Below, piece after piece: positions 48,591-56,506 of a stretch of 64,000 nt of DNA (its first letter is position 1; every line of letters begins with the position of its first letter). This DNA is from DASSUW01 sp963789005. Lineage in GTDB: Bacteria > Actinomycetota > Thermoleophilia > Solirubrobacterales > Solirubrobacteraceae. Location of the stretch: contig CAWBIZ010000005.1 of assembly GCA_963789005.1 (NCBI GenBank), positions 310,001 through 374,000 of the forward strand, in the 5' to 3' direction. A program made the translations under genes and the position numbers. Under the pieces are notes generated by a model, which was given only the letters and a program-made list of their open reading frames with translations, did no database searches and was not told the DNA's origin.

Positions 48591-50096
48591 GTGACTCGTG
48601 CCGCGATCCTTCTCACAGCCGCACTCGCCCTCGCCGCGCTGGCGGGCGGCTGCAGCCTGGGTGGCTCGGATCGGGTGGGCGGCGAGCGCGCCGGCGAGCC
48701 GCGCGTGTTGACCATTCTGAACCCATTCACCAGCCCGGAGGAGCTCACCGGCTTTGCTGACGAGGTGGCGCGGCTGTCCAACGGCGCGCTACGGATCCGC
48801 ATCATCCGCGCCGGCCACGCGAGCCGACCCGACTTCGAGGCTGCGACGATCAGGGACGTGCTGCACGGCCGGGCCGACCTCGCCATGGCGGCCAGTCGCG
48901 CATGGGACGAGTTCGGCGTCCGCGGCGTGCGCGCCCTGCACGCCCCGCTGCTGATCGATAGTTACCCGTTACAGGAGCGCGTACTTGAGAGCGAACTTGT
49001 TGATCAGATGCTCGCGGAGCTCCGACCCCTGGGACTCGTGGGAATCGGGATCCTGCCCGGCGCCATCCGCCACCCGATCGGCCTTCGGCACCGCCTCGGG
49101 GCTCCAGACGACTTCAGCGGACTGACAATCGGCGTCCAGCAGTCGCGCGTCGCCGATGCCGTCATGCGAGCGCTCGGCGCTCGCCCGGTTCGGCTCCCTG
49201 CCCAGGTGCCCAACGTGGACGACCTCGACGGCGTCGAGCACCTTGTCGGCGGGATCTACTCCGACCGCCTTGACATCGGCGGCTCGCACCTGATGACCAA
49301 CGTCAACCTCTGGCCAAGGCCGCTGGTGCTCGTCGCCGGCGCCCGGTCCCATGGCCGGCTCACCGCCCAGCAGCGCCGGATCCTGCGCACGGCAGCCGCG
49401 AACGCCGTGCCCAAGGCCCTCACGGGCCTGCGCGACGCCGAGGCCGAGGCCAGCGCCAACATCTGTCGCAGGGGCGGAGCGACCTTCGACGTAGCGACAT
49501 CCAGCGAGTTGGCGGCGCTGCGCCTCGCGGTCGAACCGGTGTTGCGCGACCTCGAGCGTGACCCCGGCACGCGCGCCGCCATCGCAGCGATAGAGGACCA
49601 CAAGGCGTATTTGGCGGAGCCGCCGGCCGACCTCGCGAGCTGCGAGCGCGCCGCTGAGCCGCACGCCTCGAGCGTGACCGCGATCGACGGGGTCTGGAGG
49701 ATGGAGACCGACCGCGAAGCAGTCCACTACGACTATTACCTCGAGAACTGGGGGCGCTGGACTTACGTGTTCGACCGAGGAAGGTTCGCGATGACACAGG
49801 AGAACCGCAAGGCGTGCACCTGGGCCTACGGGACATTCGCGGTTCACCAAAACCGAATGTCGTGGACCTACACGGACGGCGGCGGCATCGCCCCCACCGG
49901 AGCCCACAACACGCCCGGTGAGTACATGGTCTTCGGCTTCAGCGCATACCGCGACACGCTCACCATCACGCCAGTCAAGGGCGAACTCTCACCGCTCCCC
50001 TTCCGGGCCAAGCCCTGGCGACGCCTCGCGACCACCCCGACGCGACAGTTCTTCAGCAAGCGCTGCCCGCCGCCGGCCGCCGCGCTGAGCGGGTAG
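48591..50096 (+). CDS. DctP-like solute-binding lipoprotein with extra C-terminal domain
   Basis: The 501-residue lipoprotein has lipobox LAGGC near residue 20. Residues about 40-345 resemble the TRAP-transporter DctP family (LTGFADEVARLSNGALRIRI, GRADLAMAASRAWDEFGVRG, DFSGLTIGVQQSRVADAVMR, LVAGARSHGRLTAQQRRIL). A further domain of about 130 residues (AIDGVWRMETDREAVHYDYY to LTITPVKGELSPLPFRA) is not part of DctP. No DctQ or DctM genes are near. It is divergent from the signalling operon, so a sensory role is as likely as transport. Confidence 0.75.
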   Translation: MTRAAILLTAALALAALAGGCSLGGSDRVGGERAGEPRVLTILNPFTSPEELTGFADEVARLSNGALRIRIIRAGHASRPDFEAATIRDVLHGRADLAMAASRAWDEFGVRGVRALHAPLLIDSYPLQERVLESELVDQMLAELRPLGLVGIGILPGAIRHPIGLRHRLGAPDDFSGLTIGVQQSRVADAVMRALGARPVRLPAQVPNVDDLDGVEHLVGGIYSDRLDIGGSHLMTNVNLWPRPLVLVAGARSHGRLTAQQRRILRTAAANAVPKALTGLRDAEAEASANICRRGGATFDVATSSELAALRLAVEPVLRDLERDPGTRAAIAAIEDHKAYLAEPPADLASCERAAEPHASSVTAIDGVWRMETDREAVHYDYYLENWGRWTYVFDRGRFAMTQENRKACTWAYGTFAVHQNRMSWTYTDGGGIAPTGAHNTPGEYMVFGFSAYRDTLTITPVKGELSPLPFRAKPWRRLATTPTRQFFSKRCPPPAAALSG

Positions 50097-50381
50097 TCGG
50101 GCGCCAGCCCGGCACCTTCGCTCAAGCCTGCGACTCGGCCCGTGTGTCCGCCCCGCCAATATGGGCTCCGCTCCAGCTTCGTGCCGACACGGGGCGTGTC
50201 GGCCGGCGCCCATCTCGCTCGTGCTCGGGACGACGACCACGAGCGCAGGAGTGGCGTGGACCCCGTGCCGGTGTTGACAGGTTCTGATTGCTCTTTGTGA
50301 TGGTGCGCGAGCCGGCGTAGCCGGCGAGGCTCTGTCCGGAGTGCCTCAGAGGATGGGCCGCTCAAGCGATCGAGAGGATCG
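50097..50381. other. Non-coding flank of the IS3 remnant
   Basis: No credible gene. The last 110 bases (from TGACAGGTTCTGATTGCTC at 50274) have the look of an IS end leading into orfA. A terminal inverted repeat partner is not found downstream, consistent with loss of the other end. Confidence 0.4.
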
Positions 50382-50601
50382 ATGAGCGAGAACCGCAGGT
50401 ACCGGAAGTTCACGGCGCAGCAGAAGACCGAGTTGGTGCTCGCGTCGCTGCGCGGGCCGAAGACGATCACCGAGCTCTGCCGCGAGCACGACATCTCCGA
50501 CAGCCTGCTGCGCAAGTGGCGCGAGCAGTTCCTGGCCGCCGGCGCTGAGCGGCTGTCGGGCAAGGCCGAGCGGACCGAGGCCGACGAGCTGCGCCGCCTG
50601 G
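50382..50601 (+). mobile_element. IS3-family orfA remnant
   Basis: The first about 73 residues are an IS3/IS911-type OrfA: YRKFTAQQKTELVLASLRGP, ITELCREHDISDSLLRKWRE and QFLAAGAERLSGKAERTEAD, i.e. the HTH_Tnp_1 domain and start of the leucine zipper. At ELRRLE it passes in frame into an unrelated protein. OrfB and the right end are absent. Confidence 0.75.
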
Positions 50602-51555
50602 AAGCTGACTACTTCCTTACGGCGGAGATCGAACTCGGGGACCTGTCGCATGGGGTGCCCATCCTGGCTGTGACCGAGGACCAGCCGCTTCGCCTTGTGC
50701 TCGACCCGGCGGGCCCGAGCTTCAGCGTCATGGCGCAGCTGTACGACAGCGACTACGCCATGTTCGGCAGCATGGTGAAGGATTATGTTCGCAATATGGT
50801 GTTCCCGCGCGTCGCTGACTTCGTTCCGAGCAGCACCCGTCAAGGTGCGGAGGCGTTTCTCAAGTCGATCCGCCGAACCCGGGACGTCTTCGAGTACGAG
50901 GCGGAAGATCCGGAGAACTTCAGCGGGATCTGGGAGGAGTACCTCGCGGGCAACATCACGATGGGGGAAGCCGCCCAGCGCTCGATCTATGTGGTGCAGC
51001 AGACCGTCCAGGTCATCGACCCTGCCGCTACGGGACGAGTTCACAGACGTCGTGCCGGACGTCGCGGATAATCAGCCGCAAGAGGAAACTGCACTGCCAC
51101 AGGGCGGCGCGGCGCCGCCGATCCTAAGAACCGAGGTGGAAACACCAGCAAAACTCCTGACCGTCGACGAGGGCGCGAGCCCGGTCTATGGCTACCGGTG
51201 CTTCATCGCGCTATCGGATCGAGCACGTGAAGAGCGCGGCGAGTTCTTTCTACAGCCGCACTCGACGTCAGTGGTCTGGGGCGGACAGAAGGCTCTCTTC
51301 GTGTTCGAGCATCACTCGGCTGAGTTCGGGGTGTACTACGACCTTCAGGCAAACCACGTTGTGTCGCCTGAGTCGGGTGGCGGACTGTTGCCGACTGCCA
51401 CGATCGTCCTACGCGACAAGATCTTCATTCCCGTGCCCGACGCACTTGCCGAGACCTTCATCCCGAAGGGAGACGAACGCAAGCGCTTCGAGGTTCGCTG
51501 CGACCTGCTCTACACCGACGTCACTGTGCGCGATGCGTCGGACGATGGAGAGTGA
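50602..51555 (+). pseudogene. C-terminal part of an Hsp90-like ATP-binding protein, fused to IS3 orfA and frameshifted
   Basis: After the OrfA portion the frame reads AEIELGDLSHGVPILAVTED, LYDSDYAMFGSMVKDYVRNM, VPSSTRQGAEAFLKSIRRTR and IWEEYLAGNITMGEAAQRSI. At about 51036 one extra base shifts it; the neighbouring frame continues RDEFTDVVPDVADNQPQEET, YGYRCFIALSDRAREERGEF and LQPHSTSVVWGGQKALFVFE to TGA 51553-51555. This resembles the C-terminal region of actinobacterial Hsp90-family ATPases, recognised by memory only. The N-terminal ATP-binding domain is missing, replaced by the IS fragment. Confidence 0.5.
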
Positions 51556-51745
51556 CCGGCCCCCGGTCTTCAGTTGGAGGTGCCGTGAGAGCGGGTGGTC
51601 GAAGTGTCCGGCAGCGCAGGCGGTCGCAGATGTAAGCGCCGCGGGAACCGGGCCCTCGGCGGGCCGAAGTGGGAGCGCACATGTCCTCTGCGCGCGATAA
51701 GCGGACGTCTCGGAGCGCGTCGAGATGCCTATTCTGGGCGAAGAG

Positions 51746-51798
51746 CAGGCGTCCGCCCGCGCGGGATCGCCTCCCGCCGCGCTTCTGCATCCGTGGAA
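51746..51798 (-). repeat. Diverged 53-bp repeat, copy 2
   Basis: On the minus strand TTCCACGGATGCAGAAGCGC, a different middle, and GCGGACGCCTG. It is the inverted partner of 43326-43377, so the two bracket about 8.4 kb with the signalling operon and IS remnant. Confidence 0.5.
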
Positions 51799-51845
51799 GG
51801 CAGCAGCGACGCGCTGACTACTCGTATCCATGCGAAGCGACAGTG

Positions 51846-51866
51846 AGACGTTCCGCGGGAACGTCT
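51846..51866. repeat. Perfect 9-bp inverted repeat
   Basis: AGACGTTCC-GCG-GGAACGTCT is a perfect hairpin or dyad in gene-free DNA. No T-run follows. It may be an orphaned operator or recombinase site. Confidence 0.45.
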
Positions 51867-52125
51867 GTGCCGTGCTGCTGCCTCGCGTGAATAGGAGCAG
51901 CGCGATCTCGATCACCCCGCTGCGAGCCACCCTTGAAGTCGTTAGAGCAAGTGCTCACCCACCGCGTGTGATGGGAATGCCACGCTGTGTCCGCGTGCGT
52001 CTCATACGCCGGGGGCTGGTCGACGGCTGGGTGATCGCGTCGGCGCCTCCTGTCGACTATCCCTAGGACGCAGGCAACGAGACCGGCGTTCCTCGCTTCG
52101 TTGTTACGACGAATCTCGTAAGTCG

Positions 52126-52569
52126 CTACGTGTACGAATGAGGAACCAGGCGCGTGCCCATCAACGCTTCCAGCACCAGATGGGGGAGAGCCGCAAGTGC
52201 CTCTGTTAGACAATCCTCAAGGGGTACGGCGAGGCGGCTGCGGTCAACGTTGAGCGCCTTGAACCAGATGTCGGGCTCGTAGCGAGCAACGTTGCTCAGT
52301 GCGAACAGGATGATCCACCAAAGGCAGAGTGGTGCGAGTTCCTCACCGCCAGGAAGGGTGGGCAGCGCGTGTTGAGAGCCACTCCCCTCGTGGTAGCCGC
52401 CCGTCACCGCAAGAACCGCATCCCAGAGTTCGTCGATCGACAGCTGATGTGGGTGCGGCTTGGCGAGGACGACCTGGTCTGGCTGCTTATCACCGAGCTT
52501 AGGCTTGCCATCTTCGGTTTCAACGACCGCGAACCCTGTTAGAGATGGAGCGTTCAAGGAGTCGAGCAA
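52126..52569 (-). pseudogene. YaaC-like protein, C-terminal fragment
   Basis: The 147-residue frame ends with a pattern known from YaaC-like proteins: LCLWWIILFALSNVARYEPD then WFKALNVDRSRLAVPLEDCL and LTEALAALPHLVLEALMG. Full-length relatives are about 300 residues or longer; nothing before ATG 52569 continues the homology. It is read as a 5'-truncated remnant, though a short independent protein is not excluded. The family's function is unknown. Confidence 0.5.
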
Positions 52570-52908
52570 TCTCGGCGCTGCTCGAACCTGGAGTCACCGG
52601 ACGGACGACGAGTGGAAGGAGCGCTCCGTCTTCGGCACTCTCGCGCGGGCTGGGTCGCCTCCTCCTGTGGACGAGCTACGAGAGCCCTTGAGCCGCGGTC
52701 GGCTCACGCCTGCTCCGGTGCTACGGACGACAGCCGCTCCCTGCGACGGCGTCGGGTGTTGCTCCGCGCGACGCGCGACCCCGGCTTCGACGGGTGCCGC
52801 ACGGTTGCCTCCGACGAAGGAGAGCAGCGGTCACTTCGAGGTGGTGCCTAACGACGTGCCGTGAGGCACCGCGCTGGTCGCCGTCTCGCGATCGCGCGCT
52901 GGTCGCCG
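52570..52908. other. Gene-free stretch
   Basis: No supported gene in 339 bases. It probably held the upstream part of the YaaC-like gene, but I cannot trace it in any frame. Confidence 0.45.
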
Positions 52909-53451
52909 TCAGTCGAGTCGCGCGACCGCCGTGCGGGTGTCGAGCACCTCGGCGAACTCGCCGTGCAGGCTCGCGAGCGCGGTGCGGTGGATGAGATCGG
53001 CCGGCAGGGCCGTCCCGTCGGGCTCGAGGCGATCGAACGTCGCCATCGCGTCGCCGAGGACCCAGGCCTCGAAGCCCAGGTTGCCGGCCATCCGCGCCGT
53101 GGTCGAGCAGCAGTGGTCGGTCGTGAGCCCGGCGAGCGCGACCGTCGAGACGCCGGACTGGCGCAGGCGCGCCTCGAGGTCGGTGCCGATGAACGCGCTG
53201 TTGACCCCCTTCGTGATCACGGGCTCGCCGTCTAGCGGCGTCGCCTCGGGCTTGAACTCGAAGCTCTCTTCACCGGGCGTGAAGAGCCCCTCGCTCGCAT
53301 GCCGCACGTGGATCACCGGGGCGCCGAGGGCGCGCCATGCGGCCAGCGCCTCCGCCACCCGCGCCTCCGCGTCAGGGTTGTTGCGCGGTCCCCAGCTCGG
53401 GTCGTCGAACGCCCGCTGGACGTCGATCACGATCAGCGTCGGTATGGCCAT
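52909..53451 (-). CDS. Isochorismatase-family cysteine hydrolase
   Basis: The 180-residue protein has the triad: Asp in TLIVIDVQRAFDD, Lys in VITKGVNSAFIGTDL and Cys in LTTDHCCSTTARMAGNLGFE. It belongs to the isochorismatase/nicotinamidase-like superfamily; the C-C-S-T-T-A-R context is common in hydrolases of unknown substrate. ATG 53451 is chosen over an ATG six codons upstream. Confidence 0.88.
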   Translation of the reverse strand: MAIPTLIVIDVQRAFDDPSWGPRNNPDAEARVAEALAAWRALGAPVIHVRHASEGLFTPGEESFEFKPEATPLDGEPVITKGVNSAFIGTDLEARLRQSGVSTVALAGLTTDHCCSTTARMAGNLGFEAWVLGDAMATFDRLEPDGTALPADLIHRTALASLHGEFAEVLDTRTAVARLD

Positions 53452-53502
53452 CGCGGCCCATGATGCCAACGGGCACGTCCGTCCACGCCCCCGCTCGCCG
53501 GC

Positions 53503-53724
53503 TCAGTGCATCGCCACGACTTGGCGCCAGTCCGGGTCGACGGCGTCGAGCCGGGCCGCCACGTCGCGCCGCGCCTCGGCGCGTGGGAGGCTGCGCGGGA
53601 GTGCCGCCGTGTCCCAGCCACTCGCCCGGCGGCGCGCGCTGAGCCCTAAGGCCCACTGCAGGCCGGTGAGGATCCGCTCGGCTCGCTCACCGCGCTGCTC
53701 GGCCACGAGGAAGACGGTCGTCAT
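53503..53724 (-). CDS. Hypothetical protein, 73 residues
   Basis: A short Arg- and Ala-rich frame (MTTVFLVAEQRGERAERILT, then VDPDWRQVVAMH) lying between two genes on the same strand. No family recognised. No strong ribosome-binding site. It fills an otherwise empty 350-base interval, so it may be real. Confidence 0.4.
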   Translation of the reverse strand: MTTVFLVAEQRGERAERILTGLQWALGLSARRRASGWDTAALPRSLPRAEARRDVAARLDAVDPDWRQVVAMH

Positions 53725-53805
53725 GGTCTTCTGGTACCCCGTCCGGAGGTTCCGAACCGCTCGCTCGCGCGTGATCGCCCTGGGCTCGGGGGAGCGCGAG
53801 GGCCG

Positions 53806-54388
53806 TCAGGTCGCGTCGAGCTCGACCCACTTGCCGACTGCCGGCGGCTCGTAGGCCGCGAGGCGGTCGAGCAGCTCGGCGGGCTCGGTCGCGACCGTCA
53901 GCACCGCCCGGTGCGCCGGCTTCAGGAACCCGGCCGTCACCGCGTGGTCGAGGAAGGCCGCCAGGTGGTCGTAGTAGCCGGCGACGTTGAGCACGCCGCA
54001 CGCCTTCGTGTGGATGCCGAGCTGGCTCCACGTGTAGACCTCGATCAGCTCCTCGAGCGTGCCGATCCCGCCGGGCACGGCGACGAACGCGTCGGAGAGC
54101 TCGGCCATCAGCGCCTTGCGCTCGTGCATCGAGGCGACGACGTGCAGCTCGGTCAGCCCGGTATGGCCGATCTCCCGGTCGATCAGCGCCTGCGGCATCA
54201 CGCCGATCGCCTCGCCGCCGGCCTCCGAGCACGGTGTCGGCGAGCACGCCCATGAGGCCGACGTGCCCGCCGCCGTAGACGAGCCCGATGTCGCGCGCGG
54301 CGAGCAGCCGCGCCAGCTCGCGCGCAGAGTTGGCGTACATGGGCTCGCTTCCCGGGTTCGAGCCGGCGTAGACGCAGATGCGGCGCAT
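53806..54388 (-). pseudogene. LOG-family protein (TIGR00730, cytokinin-activating type), frameshifted
   Basis: ATG 54388 starts RRICVYAGSNPGSEPMYANS and GLVYGGGHVGLMGVLADTVL. At about 54224-54232 an extra G (CTCGGAGGCC) shifts the frame; the next frame goes on with MPQALIDREIGHTGLTELHV, RKALMAELSDAFVAVPGGIG and GTLEELIEVYTWSQLGIH to the stop at 53806. The PGGxGTxxE motif is intact. LOG proteins release free cytokinin-type bases from nucleotide monophosphates. If the extra G is a sequencing error, the gene is whole. Confidence 0.8.
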
Positions 54389-54413
54389 GGGCCGGAGGCT
54401 AGCCTCTCGCCGC

Positions 54414-55427
54414 ATGGAGACTGCCCAGCTCGGACCTCTGACCGTCAGCCGCCTCTGCCTCGGCGCGATGCTGATGGGTGGCGCGACGCCCACCGACGAG
54501 GCCCACCGCATGCTCGACCGCTTCCTCGAGGCGGGCGGGACGTTCGTCGACACCGCGGACGTCTACGGCGACGGGCTGTCCGAGCGGGTGCTCGCGCCGT
54601 GGCTGGCGCAGCACCGCGACGAGGTCGTGATCGCCACCAAGGTGCGCATGAAGGTCTCCGATCCGCCGGGCGAGGGCCTGGCGCCCGACCGCATCCGGGC
54701 GGCGTGCGACGCCAGCCTCAAGCGCCTGGGGATCGACGTGATCGACCTCTACCAGGTGCACGCGCCCGATCCCTCGGTGCCGCTGGAGGAGACGCTCGAG
54801 GCGCTCGACGGGCTCGTGCAGGCAGGCAAGGTGCGCGCGCTCGGCGCCTCCAACTACCCGGCGTGGCTGCTCGCCTGGGCGGTGGCGATGCAGGATCGCG
54901 AAGGCTGGTCGCCGTTCGTGAGCCTGCAGCCGCAGTACTCGCTCGTGCAGCGGTCGATCGAGGTCGAGCTGCTCCCGTTCACGCGCGCCGCCGGGCTCGG
55001 CGTGATCCCGTGGGGGCCGCTCGGCGCCGGGTTCCTGACCGGTCGCCACCGGCGCGGGGAGCTCGAGGAGGGCAGCCGGATGGCCGGCGCCACCGACGAC
55101 ATCGAGGAGGCGCCGCACCGGCGCGCGATCGAGCGCAACTTCCAGGTCGTCGACGCCGCCGAGGAGATCGCCGACGCCCACGGCGCAACGGTGCCGCAGG
55201 TGGCGATCGCGTGGCTGCTCGGCGTCGAGGGCGTGACGGCGCCGATCGTCGGGGCGCGCACGCTCGAGCACCTCGAGGACGTGCTGCCGGCGGTCTCGCT
55301 GACGCTGTCGGCGGAGGAGCGCGAGCGGCTCGAGGCCCCCGCGCCGCCGCCCGAGTTCTATCCCCAGCGGATGCTCTCCGAGCAGGTCGGGCTCGAGCGG
55401 CTGACGGGGCCGCTCAGAGCGCGCTGA
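54414..55427 (+). CDS. Aldo/keto reductase
   Basis: The 337-residue TIM-barrel oxidoreductase has catalytic Asp-Tyr in FVDTADVYGDGLSERVLAPW, Lys in VVIATKVRMKVSDP, and His in IDLYQVHAPDPSVPLEETLE. NADPH-binding elements lie in GVIPWGPLGAGFLTGRHRRG and APIVGARTLEHLEDVLPA. ATG 54414 is chosen. Substrate unknown. It is divergent from the LOG gene and overlaps the aminotransferase tail to tail by 14 bases. Confidence 0.92.
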   Translation: METAQLGPLTVSRLCLGAMLMGGATPTDEAHRMLDRFLEAGGTFVDTADVYGDGLSERVLAPWLAQHRDEVVIATKVRMKVSDPPGEGLAPDRIRAACDASLKRLGIDVIDLYQVHAPDPSVPLEETLEALDGLVQAGKVRALGASNYPAWLLAWAVAMQDREGWSPFVSLQPQYSLVQRSIEVELLPFTRAAGLGVIPWGPLGAGFLTGRHRRGELEEGSRMAGATDDIEEAPHRRAIERNFQVVDAAEEIADAHGATVPQVAIAWLLGVEGVTAPIVGARTLEHLEDVLPAVSLTLSAEERERLEAPAPPPEFYPQRMLSEQVGLERLTGPLRAR

Positions 55428-56469
55428 GCAGCCGCTCGAGGTCGCTGTCGTCGTTCCACGCGCCCACGGACGCGCGTAGGAGGCCGGTGCCCGGCAGGTC
55501 GCGGATCACGACGCCGGCCTCGGCCAGGCGGTCGCGCGTGGCGGGCGCGTCGGCGTCCTCCCAGCTCACGAGCGTCGTCTCGGCGCGCGGCGCGACGGTC
55601 CGGCCGCGCTCGGCCAGCTCGGCCGCCAGGCGGGCGGCGAGCGCCGCCGCCTGCGCGAGGCGCCCGTCGTAGCTCTCCAGCAGTCGCAGGGAGGCGAGCG
55701 AGAACGCCGCCGCCTCGCGCGACAGCGAGGGCGTGTCGAAGCGCCGGGCGTCGGCGTGCAGCGGGGCGTCGAGCCCGCGCGTGGTGTCCTCGAAGCTGAC
55801 CCAGCTCGGCGCGACCACCCGCAGCCGCTCACGGAAGCCGGGCTCGACATAGAGCATCCCCGTGCCGTCGGCGCCGCACAGCCACTTCTGCCCGGAGGCG
55901 GCGTAGGCGGCGCAGCCGAGCGCGCGGACGTCGAGGGGGATCGCGCCGGCGCCCTGCGCGCCGTCGAGGATCACGGGGACGCCCGCGTCGCGCAGCGGTG
56001 GGGCGAGCTCGCCGGTCACCCACGACACGTGCGAGCAGGCGACGAGCGTGGTGCGCGCGGTCACCGCGTCGGGGATCTGCTGCAGCGGCACCGCTCTGAC
56101 GGCGACCCCGCGCGCGTGGGCGGCGATCAGCGGCCCGACCAGCCCGGGATGCTCGCTGTCGGAGGTGACGATCTCGTCGCCGGGCCCGAGGTCGAGCCCG
56201 CCGAGCACGGCGCCCATGCCCTCGCTCGTCGAGGTCGTCAGCGCGACGTCCTCGGGGCGGCAGCCGAGCACGCCGGCGTACGCGTCGCGCAGCTGCGCCT
56301 GGAGCTCGAAGCGCGTCGCGAAGTGCGGCCCGTGCCGGCCCTCGCGCGCCTGGTCCTCGAGAGCCTCCCGCGCGGCGGCGACGGCGCGCGCGGGCACCGG
56401 CCCGTCGGTCCCGGTGTTCAGGAACGCGAGGCGCTCGAAGACCGGGAACTCTCTGCGGAGCGCCTCCAT
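55414..56469 (-). CDS. Class V aminotransferase-fold PLP enzyme
   Basis: The 351-residue protein has FLNTGTDGPVPARAVAAARE, VALTTSTSEGMGAVLGGLDL, the His/Asp PLP region CSHVSWVTGELAPPL and VILDGAQGAGAIPLDVR, and the Schiff-base Lys in YAASGQKWLCGADGTGMLYV. This is the pattern of the cysteine desulfurase/isopenicillin-N-epimerase group. No Cys-containing desulfurase loop is seen, so a lyase or epimerase role is more likely than sulfur transfer. Confidence 0.85.
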   Translation of the reverse strand: MEALRREFPVFERLAFLNTGTDGPVPARAVAAAREALEDQAREGRHGPHFATRFELQAQLRDAYAGVLGCRPEDVALTTSTSEGMGAVLGGLDLGPGDEIVTSDSEHPGLVGPLIAAHARGVAVRAVPLQQIPDAVTARTTLVACSHVSWVTGELAPPLRDAGVPVILDGAQGAGAIPLDVRALGCAAYAASGQKWLCGADGTGMLYVEPGFRERLRVVAPSWVSFEDTTRGLDAPLHADARRFDTPSLSREAAAFSLASLRLLESYDGRLAQAAALAARLAAELAERGRTVAPRAETTLVSWEDADAPATRDRLAEAGVVIRDLPGTGLLRASVGAWNDDSDLERLLSAL

Positions 56470-56506
56470 GCGGCCCCGACGGTAGCGGGCGGCAGACTGT
56501 ACGGCC

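Larger units (their letters stand above)
51556..52125. other. Gene-poor stretch in the accessory region
   Basis: These 570 bases have no supported gene. They hold the second copy of the diverged repeat and a perfect 9-bp hairpin. The GC content and codon pattern look like non-coding or decayed DNA. Confidence 0.5.
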
